Source: Bacillus halotolerans
GTDB lineage: Bacteria; Bacillota; Bacilli; Bacillales; Bacillaceae
Direction: 5' to 3'
Assembly: GCF_001517105.1 (NCBI RefSeq)
Contig: NZ_LPVF01000001.1
Coordinates: 1-64,000, forward strand
DNA: 64,000 nt
Below, piece after piece: positions 1 to 9,031 of the stretch; position 1 is the stretch's first letter, and every line of letters begins with the position of its first letter. The notes under the pieces are model-generated. The model searched no databases and had not been told where the DNA came from. It saw nothing but the letters and a program-made list of their open reading frames with translations. Made by a program: the position numbers and the translations under genes.

Positions 1-173
1 ATGTGCGGACGGGATAAGTGCTGAAAGCATCTAAGCATGAAGCCCCCCTCAAGATGAGATTTCCCATTCCGCAAGGAAGTAAGATCCCTGAAAGATGATC
101 AGGTTGATAGGTCTGAGGTGGAAGTGTGGCGACACATGGAGCTGACAGATACTAATCGATCGAGGACTTAACC
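1..173 (+). rRNA. 23S rRNA, 3' end (partial)
   Basis: The sequence matches the last part of Bacillus 23S rRNA and ends with the typical GATCGAGGACTTAACC. The 5' part lies outside the window. The mature 3' end is placed at about 173 from memory of the family. It is followed by a short spacer and 5S rRNA, so this is the tail of an rRNA operon. Confidence 0.95.
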
Positions 174-228
174 TAATGTCTAATGATGTCACACCTGTTA
201 TCTAGTTTTGAGAGAACACTCTCAATTG

Positions 229-344
<116 letters not shown>

Positions 345-388
345 AGTTTATCTATTTCTACCATGTTTGTTTATGAAGCTTATATCAT

Positions 389-463
389 TCCGCAGTAGCT
401 CAGTGGTAGAGCTATCGGCTGTTAACCGATCGGTCGTAGGTTCGAATCCTACCTGCGGAGCCA
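389..463 (+). tRNA. tRNA-Asn (GTT)
   Basis: A cloverleaf with acceptor stem TCCGCAG/CTGCGGA, anticodon loop CTGTTAA giving GTT, a TTCGAAT T-loop and an encoded CCA. It directly follows the 5S gene and is probably co-transcribed with the rRNA operon. Confidence 0.96.
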
Positions 464-465
464 TT

Positions 466-538
466 GCTTCCATAGCTCAGCAGGTAGAGCACTTCCATGG
501 TAAGGAAGAGGTCAGCGGTTCGAGCCCGCTTGGAAGCT
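466..538 (+). tRNA. tRNA-Thr (GGT)
   Basis: Acceptor stem GCTTCCA/TGGAAGC, anticodon stem CTTCC/GGAAG around loop ATGGTAA (anticodon GGT), and T-loop TTCGAGC. CCA is not encoded. It lies two bases after tRNA-Asn, so the two are processed from one transcript. Confidence 0.95.
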
Positions 539-919
539 TTATTTAAATGTATTACTCTTACCAAGGTTTCTCAAAGGTTATCCGATTATGTTATCACCCG
601 CAGGATTTAACGGATGAGCATAGACCCGGCATCAATGTTCAAGCAGTCAAAACGATTCTTGTTTCTGATCCTGATATGATGTATCATGGCAAATGGCTTA
701 AATATGTTGAGCCACTTTTTCTTCAGCATTTGTCCTTGCACATTGGATTAAAATTTATTATGATACTCTTTGTATAATAACTCCTTACCTCAATACACTA
801 TACTCAACGTTTCCCCTTTTTCTCCGTAAGTTTTTCTTTTCATTTTCTTCCGTAAAATAATTAAGCTCCCAATACAACAGAAACGGTGCGGATTTATTTT
901 TAAAAAGGAGTCGTTATAT
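539..919 (+). other. rRNA-operon/ybaR intergenic region with an orphan ORF
   Basis: About 380 bases without an assignable gene. An open frame at 547-777 (76 aa) begins inside the tRNA spacer without a ribosome binding site. Its first 55 residues look protein-like (for example DPDMMYHGKWLKYVEP) and may be a remnant, but I do not recognise a family. No clear rho-independent terminator was seen directly after tRNA-Thr. Confidence 0.35.
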
Positions 920-2353
920 TTGAATAGTTTTACATTAAAACAGCAGTGGTTCGGTAATATCCGAAAAGATATTCTTGCTGGTATTTTGGTGGCGTTAGCC
1001 TTAATACCTGAAGCGATTGGTTTTTCTATTATTGCTGGCGTTGATCCAATGGTTGGTCTTTATGCTTCATTTTGTATTGCCATTATTATTTCTATTTTTG
1101 GCGGAAGACCGGGGATGATTTCGGCTGCGACTGGCTCGATGGCGGTTGTGATGGTGTCGCTGGTTGCCGATTACGGGCTTCAGTATTTATTTGCGGCCAC
1201 CATTTTGACAGGTGTTATTCAGGTGATCTTAGGCATCAGTAAAATTGCGAGATTAATGAAATTCATTCCTCGTTCTGTGATGATCGGGTTTGTGAATGCG
1301 CTGGCGATTCTTATTTTTTCTGCGCAGCTGCCTCAATTTGAAGCTGCATCTTGGAGCATGTATGCGATGCTTGCCGGATCATTGGTTATTATTTATGTAC
1401 TGCCGAGGTTTACGACTGCGGTGCCATCTCCGCTTGTCGCAATTATTGTGATGACAATTATTGCGGTTACATTCCATGTGGATGTGCGCACGGTTGGAGA
1501 TATGGGCAATATCTCTAGTTCATTGCCTCATTTTTTAATACCTGATGTTCCGTTTACCTTCGAAACGCTCAAGATTATTTTTCCTTATTCCATTGCTTTG
1601 GCGTTTGTCGGTTTGCTTGAATCTTTGCTGACAGCACAGATTATTGATGAAATGACGGATACGGACAGTGATAAAAATAAAGAGAGCCGCGGGCAGGGAA
1701 TCGCGAATATCGTCACTGGATTTTTTGGCGGTATGGCGGGCTGCGCTATGATCGGACAATCTGTTATTAATACAAAAGCAGGCGGCCGCGGACGGTTATC
1801 AGCCTTTGTTGCCGGTGCTTTTCTTATGTTTTTAATTGCCGTTTTGAGTCATGTTGTTGTAAACATTCCGATGGCTGCGTTAGTGGCTGTTATGGTTATG
1901 GTATCTGTCGGCACATTTGATTGGTCTTCTTTAAAAGGCTTGAAAAAAGCGCCGATTACAGATTCAATTGTAATGGTTGTGACGGTGATTACGGTAGTCG
2001 TGACGGATGACTTATCGAAAGGCGTATTCGTCGGTGTTCTGTTAAGTGCTGTATTCTTCGTAGCCAAAATCTCGAAGCTGAAGATCGTTTCTCATGCAGA
2101 AGATCAAAAGCTGAGAACGTATCAAGTGAAGGGACAGATCTTTTTTGCGTCAGTAACTGATCTTACGAATGCGTTTATCTATCAAGAGGATATCGAGCGA
2201 GTTGTCATTGACTTGACCGATGCTCACGTATGGGATGATTCAGGAGCGGCTGCGCTTGATAAAATTGTTGCGAAGTTTAAAGAGCAAGGAATTGAAGCTG
2301 AATTAAAGGGGCTGAATAATGCAAGTAAAGCCCTTATGAAACAGATGGCATAA
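920..2353 (+). CDS. ybaR: SulP-family anion transporter with C-terminal STAS domain
   Basis: A 477-aa multi-spanning membrane protein of the SulP (SLC26) family, which moves sulfate, bicarbonate or other anions. Residues 1-385 hold about ten hydrophobic segments, with the SulP-like opening [20 protein letters not shown] and a [15 protein letters not shown] stretch. Residues about 400-477 form a compact STAS domain ([20 protein letters not shown]). It is shorter than many 550-aa SulP proteins but has both parts. The start is TTG, chosen because AAAAAGGAG sits 7-13 bases upstream. The substrate cannot be read from sequence; a homologue close by in 168 is annotated as a sulfate permease-like protein. 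A terminator follows at once, so it is probably monocistronic. Confidence 0.9.
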   Translation: MNSFTLKQQWFGNIRKDILAGILVALALIPEAIGFSIIAGVDPMVGLYASFCIAIIISIFGGRPGMISAATGSMAVVMVSLVADYGLQYLFAATILTGVIQVILGISKIARLMKFIPRSVMIGFVNALAILIFSAQLPQFEAASWSMYAMLAGSLVIIYVLPRFTTAVPSPLVAIIVMTIIAVTFHVDVRTVGDMGNISSSLPHFLIPDVPFTFETLKIIFPYSIALAFVGLLESLLTAQIIDEMTDTDSDKNKESRGQGIANIVTGFFGGMAGCAMIGQSVINTKAGGRGRLSAFVAGAFLMFLIAVLSHVVVNIPMAALVAVMVMVSVGTFDWSSLKGLKKAPITDSIVMVVTVITVVVTDDLSKGVFVGVLLSAVFFVAKISKLKIVSHAEDQKLRTYQVKGQIFFASVTDLTNAFIYQEDIERVVIDLTDAHVWDDSGAAALDKIVAKFKEQGIEAELKGLNNASKALMKQMA

Positions 2354-2360
2354 AAGTATA

Positions 2361-2392
2361 AAAGTCCAGATTGATGAGATCTGGGCTTTTTT
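2361..2392 (+). terminator. Rho-independent terminator after ybaR
   Basis: AAAGTCCAGAT pairs with ATCTGGGCTTT around a short loop, followed by a T-run. Confidence 0.85.
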
Positions 2393-2459
2393 ATATAACA
2401 TATGGTTGAACTGCATTGATATAATAGAGAGAAAGAAATTTTTAATAGGGGACTTGTAT

Positions 2460-3419
2460 ATGATGCTTCAGAAGCTGAACCGTGTATTGGGGAAAGTCAT
2501 GCCGCTTTTGACACCCACTAGCGTTGTGCTTGGCGTGCTGCTGTCTCAGTTTTTAAATGGATATGAAAGCGCAGTGCCTTGGATATTTGCGTTTATTACG
2601 TTTGCGGGCAGCTTGAGCGCGAACTTTCAGTCTTTAAGACACGCCTTGGCGCATCCTCTTCCTATGATTCTTGCATTATTTGTTCTTCATATTTTTATGC
2701 CGCTTTTCGCCTGGGGCAGCGGACATCTCATATTTCAAGGTGATCCATTAACGATCACGGGTTTGACATTAGCTGTTGTCATCCCTACAGGAATTACGAG
2801 CTTGATTTGGGCTGCAATGTACAAAGGAAATGTTGGTTTGACGCTTTCTATCATATTGATTGATACCGTGCTGTCGCCGTTAATCGTTCCGCTGAGTCTT
2901 TCTGTGCTGGCCGGTGCCCAGGTTCACATGGATATCTGGGGAATGATGAAGGGTCTGATTGTGATGGTAGTGATTCCTTCATTCCTGGGCATGCTGTTTA
3001 ATCAGATGTCATCTCCAGAAAGAACCGCGGCGTTGAGCAGTACGCTGTCTCCCTTTTCAAAGCTGTGCCTGATGGCCGTGATTGCGATTAACAGCTCTGC
3101 GATAGCTCCTTATTTCAAAGCGATTGATTTAAGATTTTTAGGGATTGCTGTCACTGTTTTTTGTATCGCGTTAACCGGGTATGCTGCGGCGTGGCTTATC
3201 GGAAAAATGATGAAAAGGCGGCAGGAGGAAATTGTCTCTCTTATTTTTACGGGAGGCATGAGGAATATCAGTGCCGGCGCTGTTCTTGCCGTCACTTTCT
3301 TTCCGTCTCAGGTGGCTGTTCCGGTTGTGATTGGCATGCTGTTTCAGCAAATCCTGGCTGCCTTGTTCGGCTATATGCTGAACCGTTTCGAATTAAAACC
3401 CGTCTTGCAGAAGGTATGA
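2460..3419 (+). CDS. ybaS: BASS-family (bile acid:Na+ symporter-like) transporter
   Basis: A 319-aa membrane protein with about ten hydrophobic helices in the bile-acid:sodium symporter (BASS, SBF-like) fold. It has the duplicated architecture and glycine-rich re-entrant segments, such as PTGITSLIWAAMYKGN and TGGMRNISAGAVLAV. Bacterial members take up organic anions or keto acids with sodium; the substrate here is unknown. An ATG-ATG pair at 2460/2463 is preceded by TAGGGG, so the long upstream extension of the frame is not used. It converges with ybbA, and the two share a bidirectional terminator. Confidence 0.85.
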   Translation: MMLQKLNRVLGKVMPLLTPTSVVLGVLLSQFLNGYESAVPWIFAFITFAGSLSANFQSLRHALAHPLPMILALFVLHIFMPLFAWGSGHLIFQGDPLTITGLTLAVVIPTGITSLIWAAMYKGNVGLTLSIILIDTVLSPLIVPLSLSVLAGAQVHMDIWGMMKGLIVMVVIPSFLGMLFNQMSSPERTAALSSTLSPFSKLCLMAVIAINSSAIAPYFKAIDLRFLGIAVTVFCIALTGYAAAWLIGKMMKRRQEEIVSLIFTGGMRNISAGAVLAVTFFPSQVAVPVVIGMLFQQILAALFGYMLNRFELKPVLQKV

Positions 3420-3450
3420 AAAAACCGCTCATATGTTGGAGCGGTTTTTT
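3417..3450. terminator. Bidirectional terminator between ybaS and ybbA
   Basis: AAAAAACCGCTC and GAGCGGTTTTTT pair around a short loop. There is an A-run on the left and a T-run on the right, so it can end transcription from both convergent genes. Confidence 0.88.
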
Positions 3451-4181
3451 CCGTATAGCCATTCCAGCGCATTGATAAATTGTTTGCAGAAATGCTTGCG
3501 GTGGTGCACCGCCCCTTTTTCAATGACGAGGCACAGCTGATCTTGAGTGAATCCTTTTTCTTTTAGGCTCTCGTGCACGTTTTTTGTTTTTTGCAGCATC
3601 GTCTGCTGAATCGATTGTTTTCCGGCGCCTTCTTCACTGCCGACAGACATAAAAATACGCGTTGAACCCGGTCTTACAGAGGAAGTATAGATCGTTTCTG
3701 CTGCGTTCTCGTACCAGTATGAGCTTGAGAGAGATCCTATTTTTCCAAATAATGATGAATGTCTCAGAAAGGCGAATATTGAGATGAGGCCGCCTAATGA
3801 GGCGCCGATCATACCTCTGGATTGTGCCCTTCTGGAGACATTCCAATTTTCTTCCACAAACGGAATGAGCCGGTTTGTTATTTCAGAAAGATAGTCAGCC
3901 CCCTTACCGCCGAAGTCTGGAAACTGATCACTGAGTGATGCGGCGGGCCAAGGAGTGTACTCGTCGAGCCGGTTTTTAGGCTCTATGCCGATCAGCACAA
4001 GCTCAGGCACGCTGTTTTGATGAAACCTGTTTTCTATCCGTTCTAGTTGATCTTGAAACAAAGAACCGCCATCGTGTACGTAAACAGAAGGAAATGCCCT
4101 GCTGTCCGTACTGTAGGAAGGAGGAAGATACAGCTTTAACTTCCTGTCGCCCGCCTTATGCTCTGATAAAGATCCGTTCAA
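3429..4181 (-). CDS. ybbA: Esterase of the Fes/IroE-like (esterase D) family, siderophore trilactone hydrolase
   Basis: A 250-aa cytoplasmic alpha/beta hydrolase of the esterase D (PF00756) family. The nucleophile elbow is GASLGG with Ser128; a C-terminal HHRKHF supplies the likely catalytic His. It overlaps the feuC start codon by four bases, so it is translationally coupled to the ferric-catecholate importer. Enzymes in this position hydrolyse the trilactone backbone of imported ferric enterobactin or bacillibactin to release iron. This role is inferred from family and context. No signal peptide is seen. Confidence 0.88.
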   Translation of the reverse strand: MNGSLSEHKAGDRKLKLYLPPSYSTDSRAFPSVYVHDGGSLFQDQLERIENRFHQNSVPELVLIGIEPKNRLDEYTPWPAASLSDQFPDFGGKGADYLSEITNRLIPFVEENWNVSRRAQSRGMIGASLGGLISIFAFLRHSSLFGKIGSLSSSYWYENAAETIYTSSVRPGSTRIFMSVGSEEGAGKQSIQQTMLQKTKNVHESLKEKGFTQDQLCLVIEKGAVHHRKHFCKQFINALEWLYGKNRSNI

Positions 4182-5188
4182 ACATTCTCCCCCTTTTTTT
4201 GCTTGAAAAGCAGGTATAAGAAATACGGAACACCGAGTATCGCTAAAATAATGCCGGCTGGCACTTCTGCGGGCTGGAAAAACAGTTTCCCGGCAAAATC
4301 AGCGCTCAATACAAGCAGCATGCCGATCAAGCCGCTCAAAGGCAAAATATAGCGGTGTTCGACACCGGCCAATCTCCGGGAAATATGAGGCGCGATTAAG
4401 CCGACAAATGCCATGCTTCCCGCCACAGAGACACAGGCGCTAATGATGGCGACACAAGCGACGAGCAGAATGGTTTTTTCTTTATTTGACGAAATGCCAA
4501 GACTTCTGACCGTGTCTTCGTCAAAGCGGATGGTATCGAGCAAACGAGATTTGGCCAGAAGAATAGGAATAAACAGCAGCATCCACGGAAGAACGGCTGT
4601 GATATATGTCCAGTTCGCAGACCAGATGCTGCCGTTTTTCCATACCATGGCCATTTCATAATCTTGCGGGTCCATTTTTAATGATAGAAACAAAGACAAA
4701 GCGCTGAAGCCTGAATTAATCGCGATTCCTACCAGAATAATTCTGCCTGAATCTAAATTGCCTCTGTTCCAAGCGAATATGTAAATCATGACTGCGGCAG
4801 CCAGTCCGCCGATCAGGCCGAAAAACGGCATTCCCATTGCCGCGACAATCGAAGTTATTTCTTTCTGGCCTTGGAACAACAGCATAAACGCCACAATACC
4901 TGCCCCTGCTCCGGCATTGATTCCCAATATTCCCGGGTCTGCAAGGCCGTTTCGTGTGATGGCCTGAATGACAGCTCCTGCTATGCCAAGTCCAAGTCCG
5001 ATAATGGCTGCCATGACAATCCGCGGCAGTCTTAAGTCAAACAGCAAAACTTCATACTGCGGATTGGGATTGATCTGAAAAAGAGTGGAGAGCAGCTCTG
5101 TCGGACGAACAGAAAATGATCCGCTGGTCATGCTGAAATAGCTGACGAGGAGAATCAATACGATTAACACTGCATATTTTTTAGCCAT
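4178..5188 (-). CDS. feuC: Ferric-catecholate ABC transporter permease FeuC
   Basis: A 336-aa FecCD-family permease with about nine to ten transmembrane helices and the motif SVAGSMAFVGLIAPHISRRL, the cytoplasmic loop that contacts the ATPase. It forms a heterodimeric membrane channel with FeuB for import of bacillibactin and enterobactin iron complexes delivered by FeuA. It overlaps feuB by eight bases. No ATPase gene is present in the cluster; in 168 a shared ATPase (YusV) encoded elsewhere serves this importer. Regulation is through the Fur site before feuA. Confidence 0.95.
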   Translation of the reverse strand: MAKKYAVLIVLILLVSYFSMTSGSFSVRPTELLSTLFQINPNPQYEVLLFDLRLPRIVMAAIIGLGLGIAGAVIQAITRNGLADPGILGINAGAGAGIVAFMLLFQGQKEITSIVAAMGMPFFGLIGGLAAAVMIYIFAWNRGNLDSGRIILVGIAINSGFSALSLFLSLKMDPQDYEMAMVWKNGSIWSANWTYITAVLPWMLLFIPILLAKSRLLDTIRFDEDTVRSLGISSNKEKTILLVACVAIISACVSVAGSMAFVGLIAPHISRRLAGVEHRYILPLSGLIGMLLVLSADFAGKLFFQPAEVPAGIILAILGVPYFLYLLFKQKKGENV

Positions 5189-6185
5189 TTTGCTCTCCTC
5201 CTTTTCGTTTGATCAAATAAAGGAAGAAAGGAACGCCGATAATAGAAGTCACAACCTCAATCGGTGTTTCAAATGGATAATTGATAAATCTGCTGGCGAG
5301 ATCGCACAGCGTTAAAAAGACGCCGCCCAAGATGCAGGAACAAGGGATCAGTCTGTTATAATCTGAGCCGACGAGAAATCTTGTGATATGCGGAACGACT
5401 AAACCGACAAACGCAATTTTTCCGGCAAGCGCTACAGCACTTCCGGTTAAAATGATGACAGAGATCATTGCCATGATTTTGATCGTTTTTTTCTTTTGGC
5501 CCAAACTCTTAGAAATATCGTCGCCTAGTGATACAGCGGTCACCTTTTTGCTGAGAGAAACAGCTATGACGATACCCGCCAGGAAAAACGGAACGGCAAG
5601 CTTTAGAAAGTCGGGGCTCATTTGATGAAGTCTGGCGCTGTACCAGAAACTCAGATCCTGTGAAATTTGAAAATAGATCGATATGGCAGCCGCTAAACTA
5701 TTAAGCAGCATGCTTGTGACTGTGCCAATGATGGCTAGCTGTACGGGCGTAAACCCGTTAGGCAGCATTGTTGCCAGGCCGAATACCAATGCAGCCCCAA
5801 ATGCGGAGCCGATAAAAGAGTAAATGATCATTTCGAGCGAAGTTGATTGCGGGAGCAGAACCATACAAAGCGTGATGATAAACGCGGAACCATCTGAAAC
5901 ACCCATAATTGAGGGCGATGCCAAATAATTGCGTGTGATGCCTTGCATGAGCGCTCCAGATACAGCAAGGGCTGCCCCAATGAGCAGAGCGCCGGCAGCC
6001 CTTGGAATCCGGGAATGCCATATGATTTGATGGTCTGTGTTTCCCGGATCAAAATGAAAAAGTGATGCAAAGACAATATCAGCATTAAGCTGCTTTGCGC
6101 CATAGAGGACGGAAAGCAGCAATGATAATGCAATAGCAAATGGAGAAGTAATCAAAATGATACGTGTCCACTGTTTTGAATACAT
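5181..6185 (-). CDS. feuB: Ferric-catecholate ABC transporter permease FeuB
   Basis: A 334-aa FecCD permease, paralogous to FeuC, with the matching loop ALAGKIAFVGLVVPHITRFL and about ten hydrophobic helices. It partners with FeuC in the cytoplasmic membrane. It lies 18 bases after feuA and overlaps feuC, so the order feuA-feuB-feuC-ybbA forms one operon on the minus strand. The length is normal for the family. Confidence 0.95.
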   Translation of the reverse strand: MYSKQWTRIILITSPFAIALSLLLSVLYGAKQLNADIVFASLFHFDPGNTDHQIIWHSRIPRAAGALLIGAALAVSGALMQGITRNYLASPSIMGVSDGSAFIITLCMVLLPQSTSLEMIIYSFIGSAFGAALVFGLATMLPNGFTPVQLAIIGTVTSMLLNSLAAAISIYFQISQDLSFWYSARLHQMSPDFLKLAVPFFLAGIVIAVSLSKKVTAVSLGDDISKSLGQKKKTIKIMAMISVIILTGSAVALAGKIAFVGLVVPHITRFLVGSDYNRLIPCSCILGGVFLTLCDLASRFINYPFETPIEVVTSIIGVPFFLYLIKRKGGEQNG

Positions 6186-6203
6186 ACAAAAACCTACTCT
6201 AAT

Positions 6204-7157
6204 TTAGTCTTGTGTTAATTTTTCAGATGCCGCTTTCAGGAAGCGGACTTTGCTCCAAGCCGTACCGCCTTGTGCAAGAGGATCAACTGAATTGACGTAT
6301 ACATGATCTTCTTTGACTGCTGTGAGGCTTTTCCAGATTGGATTTTTCTCTAAATCTTTTAATGCATCAGGTTTATCCGCATTTTCATCATCAGAAAATT
6401 GGACGAAAATGTGGTCAGGGTTCATTTCACTGAGTTTTTCTAATGAAATCAGCTCTTGCGCTTTTGCGGCTTTGACTTCATTCGGCGCTTTAAGGCCTAA
6501 GTCGCCATAAAGAGTTGAGTTGAAGTACACTTGTTCAGGATAAATGTAAATATTTCCTTGTCTGATTCTGATGACAAGCGTTTTTGAATCTTTTGCTTGT
6601 TTACTGATTTTTGTTTTCGTTTCTTTTAGATCCTGTTCATAGTCTGCAATGATTTTTTTCGCTTTTTTCTCTTTTCCAGTCAGCTGGGCAAGCAGCATCA
6701 TATTTTCCTTCCAGTTTGATGAGATGTGTGAAACCGGAATGGTAGTGCCAGCCGTACTTATTTTTTGCAGGGTTTTTTCAGGGAACTTTGTAGATGCCAG
6801 GATCACGTCTGGCTGCATCTCAAGAATTTTTTCAATGTTTGGTTCCATTTTTTCCCCTGTAGGTGTTGCTTTATCTGTGATGTCCTTGAACATTTCAGGG
6901 AATTTTCCGGAGAATGAGATTGCACCCTGCGGATGAACGTCCAGCAGTTTAGCGTCTTCCATGGATTCAACGCTTCCCGTAATGGCAATTTTATCTGTCG
7001 GTACGTTTACTTCGTACGTTTTATCCAAATACTCGATTTTCTTTTTCTCGGACTTTGTGCCGTTCGCTTTGCTCGCAGAGGATTCTTCCTTGCTGCCGCA
7101 AGCTGCCGCCGTGAGTGCGAGAAGCAAGATTAATAAGGTAAGAGATAGCTTTTTCAT
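6204..7157 (-). CDS. feuA: Ferric bacillibactin/enterobactin-binding lipoprotein FeuA
   Basis: A 317-aa lipoprotein. The signal peptide ends in a lipobox LTAAAC with lipidated Cys20, which anchors it outside the membrane. The remainder is a periplasmic-binding-protein fold of the iron-siderophore class (two lobes joined by a long helix), with family-typical segments KILEMQPDVILAS and NPIWKSLTAVKEDHVY. It captures ferric catecholate siderophores and passes them to FeuBC. A strong RBS (AGGAGGCAC) precedes the ATG. A Fur-type box lies about 20 bases upstream, and the adjacent activator Btr also acts on this promoter in B. subtilis. Confidence 0.96.
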   Translation of the reverse strand: MKKLSLTLLILLLALTAAACGSKEESSASKANGTKSEKKKIEYLDKTYEVNVPTDKIAITGSVESMEDAKLLDVHPQGAISFSGKFPEMFKDITDKATPTGEKMEPNIEKILEMQPDVILASTKFPEKTLQKISTAGTTIPVSHISSNWKENMMLLAQLTGKEKKAKKIIADYEQDLKETKTKISKQAKDSKTLVIRIRQGNIYIYPEQVYFNSTLYGDLGLKAPNEVKAAKAQELISLEKLSEMNPDHIFVQFSDDENADKPDALKDLEKNPIWKSLTAVKEDHVYVNSVDPLAQGGTAWSKVRFLKAASEKLTQD

Positions 7158-7178
7158 CTATAGTGCCTCCTGTTCAAT

Positions 7179-7193
7179 TGATAACTATTATCA
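7179..7193. promoter_or_regulatory. Fur box upstream of feuA
   Basis: TGATAACTATTATCA is a 7-1-7 inverted repeat that matches the Bacillus Fur consensus (TGATAATNATTATCA) except at one position. It sits between the feuA start codon and btr, so feuABC-ybbA should be repressed when iron is plentiful. Confidence 0.9.
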
Positions 7194-7247
7194 ATTGGAA
7201 TTATAGAGAATGAACAGACATAACACCATGGACAAATTCCGTATTTA

Positions 7248-8828
7248 TCATGGACTATCACCGGATAGCATAGAAATGGTTTGCTGAACAATCCGCTCGT
7301 GCCCGCAAGCCGAGTACTCATTCCATGGGTCTGAAGAGAGGTGATACACACGTCCATTCCGTACTGCGCTTAGGTTTTGCCATATTTCCGACTGTTTTAA
7401 TTGCTGATAATAAGCAATGGTTTCCGGCTCTTTAAAAAGAAAGAGCATGATACAGTCAGCTTGGCAATTTGTGATGTCTTCTAATGAAATCGCTTGTTCT
7501 GAAGGCGTGTCAGCCGGTTTGAATCCTAAATCTTCAAAGAAAACCTCGCGGACGCTGCGATTATGTGCCATATAAAAGCGCTGCTTATGCAGACGAAGAA
7601 AGAGATAACGAAACTCTTGAGCGTGCAGCAATGTCATTTTAGCGGCAGAAATTTGCTTGTCATAGGCTGCGAGCCACTTTTCAGCCTCCGATTCTTCCTT
7701 TAAAAACGAGGCGGTGTGCAGAAAGTGAGCTCTCCAGTTTTCTTCTGCAGGAAGGTAACATACTTCTGCAATGCTGTTCAGACGCTTTTGTTCTTCTAAA
7801 GAAACAGAATCCATGCTGAAAATGATATCGGGTTCAGCTTGGGACAACGTCTGCAGGTTTTCCTCCCACTTTTCATTAAACCGATATGCGCTGAGCTGTA
7901 CTGGAATATCTGCTGAATAATGCTGATAATAGTAAGCCGTCCATTTTGGATGGAGTGCGGCTGCAAACGGTATGTGATGCAGAGGAATGAGCTGACCCAT
8001 TGTTCCCTTTCCATAGGCGGCTAGTTTTTGCCTGCGTTTTTTCATATAGCTTGTAGGTGAAGAGCCTGTGTGCTTTTTAAAGATTCTGCTGAAATAAAAT
8101 TCATCTTGATAGCCAGTTTGATGGGCGATTTCTTTCAGTTTACAGTTGGATCTTGCCATAAGCCGCTTTGCTCGGGTAATCCGAGTTTTTGTAATGAATT
8201 CTGTTACGCTCTGGCCTGTCCATTTTTTAAAGGTTTCGCTGTAATGCTTGGCGCTGATTCCTGCCATTCTTGAGAGCTGGGCAAGTGTAATTTTTGTATC
8301 GGCATGAGTTTCAATGTAATGTTTTGTTTTTTCAATCGCAGATTGTGTATCGTTTTGATCGGATACATGAGCTGTGAATAGATCATAAATCAGGCTCTGA
8401 ACCTCTATCACACATTTTAATTGAGAAAGCTGAGCTGCTTCTGTCCATATTTCAGCAAGTTCTTGAAGCCGGGCTGAAAGGTTTTCGATATGTGAAACAT
8501 TCACAAGGTTTAGACTGGATAAATCAGTTTCAGTGCATGGTTTTAAGAGATCTTGCCGGGCTTCCGCTGTATAGCAGTGAAGTCTGATCAGACACACATC
8601 TATGTTTCTCTCTTCTGCAAATGTAATGCCGAATGTCTCATGAGGCGGACAAACATACAGTGTCTTTTTTTGGAGAGGAGCGGTTCTCGTTCCGATAGAA
8701 ATATGTCCATCTCCTTTTAAATGAAAGATCAGCACGAATGAGTCGGCCAATTGCTGTTCTGAGAAGAGATCACTCGTTTTCTTCATATATTCAATTTGTA
8801 CCGGATGATAAATCATTGAGTTTTGCAA
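7248..8828 (-). CDS. btr: Btr, AraC-type activator fused to a siderophore-binding domain
   Basis: A protein of about 527 aa with an unusual fusion. The N-terminal part is cupin-like. An AraC/XylS double helix-turn-helix spans about residues 160-260 (ITLAQLSRMAGISAKHYSET and LKEIAHQTGYQDEFYFSRIF). The last about 250 residues form a periplasmic-binding-protein domain like FeuA but without a signal peptide. In B. subtilis Btr senses ferric bacillibactin or enterobactin with this domain and activates feuABC. The TTG start at 8828 is chosen because AAAAGGTGG lies just upstream; a GTG at 8840 overlaps that site and is less likely. A Fur box lies upstream of btr. Confidence 0.92.
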   Translation of the reverse strand: MQNSMIYHPVQIEYMKKTSDLFSEQQLADSFVLIFHLKGDGHISIGTRTAPLQKKTLYVCPPHETFGITFAEERNIDVCLIRLHCYTAEARQDLLKPCTETDLSSLNLVNVSHIENLSARLQELAEIWTEAAQLSQLKCVIEVQSLIYDLFTAHVSDQNDTQSAIEKTKHYIETHADTKITLAQLSRMAGISAKHYSETFKKWTGQSVTEFITKTRITRAKRLMARSNCKLKEIAHQTGYQDEFYFSRIFKKHTGSSPTSYMKKRRQKLAAYGKGTMGQLIPLHHIPFAAALHPKWTAYYYQHYSADIPVQLSAYRFNEKWEENLQTLSQAEPDIIFSMDSVSLEEQKRLNSIAEVCYLPAEENWRAHFLHTASFLKEESEAEKWLAAYDKQISAAKMTLLHAQEFRYLFLRLHKQRFYMAHNRSVREVFFEDLGFKPADTPSEQAISLEDITNCQADCIMLFLFKEPETIAYYQQLKQSEIWQNLSAVRNGRVYHLSSDPWNEYSACGHERIVQQTISMLSGDSP

Positions 8829-8863
8829 GGAGAAGACCACCTTTTCAGAAACGCTCGCTTAAA

Positions 8864-8878
8864 TGATAATCATTTTCA
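8864..8878. promoter_or_regulatory. Fur box upstream of btr
   Basis: TGATAATCATTTTCA, one base off the 15-bp Fur consensus, lies about 36 bases upstream of the btr start on the minus strand. It predicts iron repression of the activator itself. Confidence 0.85.
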
Positions 8879-8936
8879 ATAAAATTGTACCAAATAAATG
8901 AAAGTTTTCCTATATAAAGCGTGTTGTTTTTGGATT

Positions 8937-8974
8937 TAAAAACCCTTGCCGCAAATGTGCGGGCAAGGGAAAAT
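8937..8974 (-). terminator. Terminator of the murQ-namZ operon
   Basis: On the minus strand CCCTTGCCCGC pairs with GCGGCAAGGG around ACATTT, followed by TTTTT. It lies downstream of namZ and ends the operon. The flanking A-run on the other strand may make it work for btr-side transcripts as well. Confidence 0.82.
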
Positions 8975-8999
8975 GATCATGCTTTTGTTTGGTAAGAAA

Positions 9000-9017
9000 A
9001 TGTTACACGTGTAACAT
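9000..9017. repeat. Perfect 18-bp palindrome downstream of namZ
   Basis: ATGTTACACGTGTAACAT is fully self-complementary. It sits 15 bases after the namZ stop and before the terminator. It has no T-run and looks more like a protein-binding site than a terminator. Confidence 0.8.
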
Positions 9018-9031
9018 ACCATTCTTAAGTC

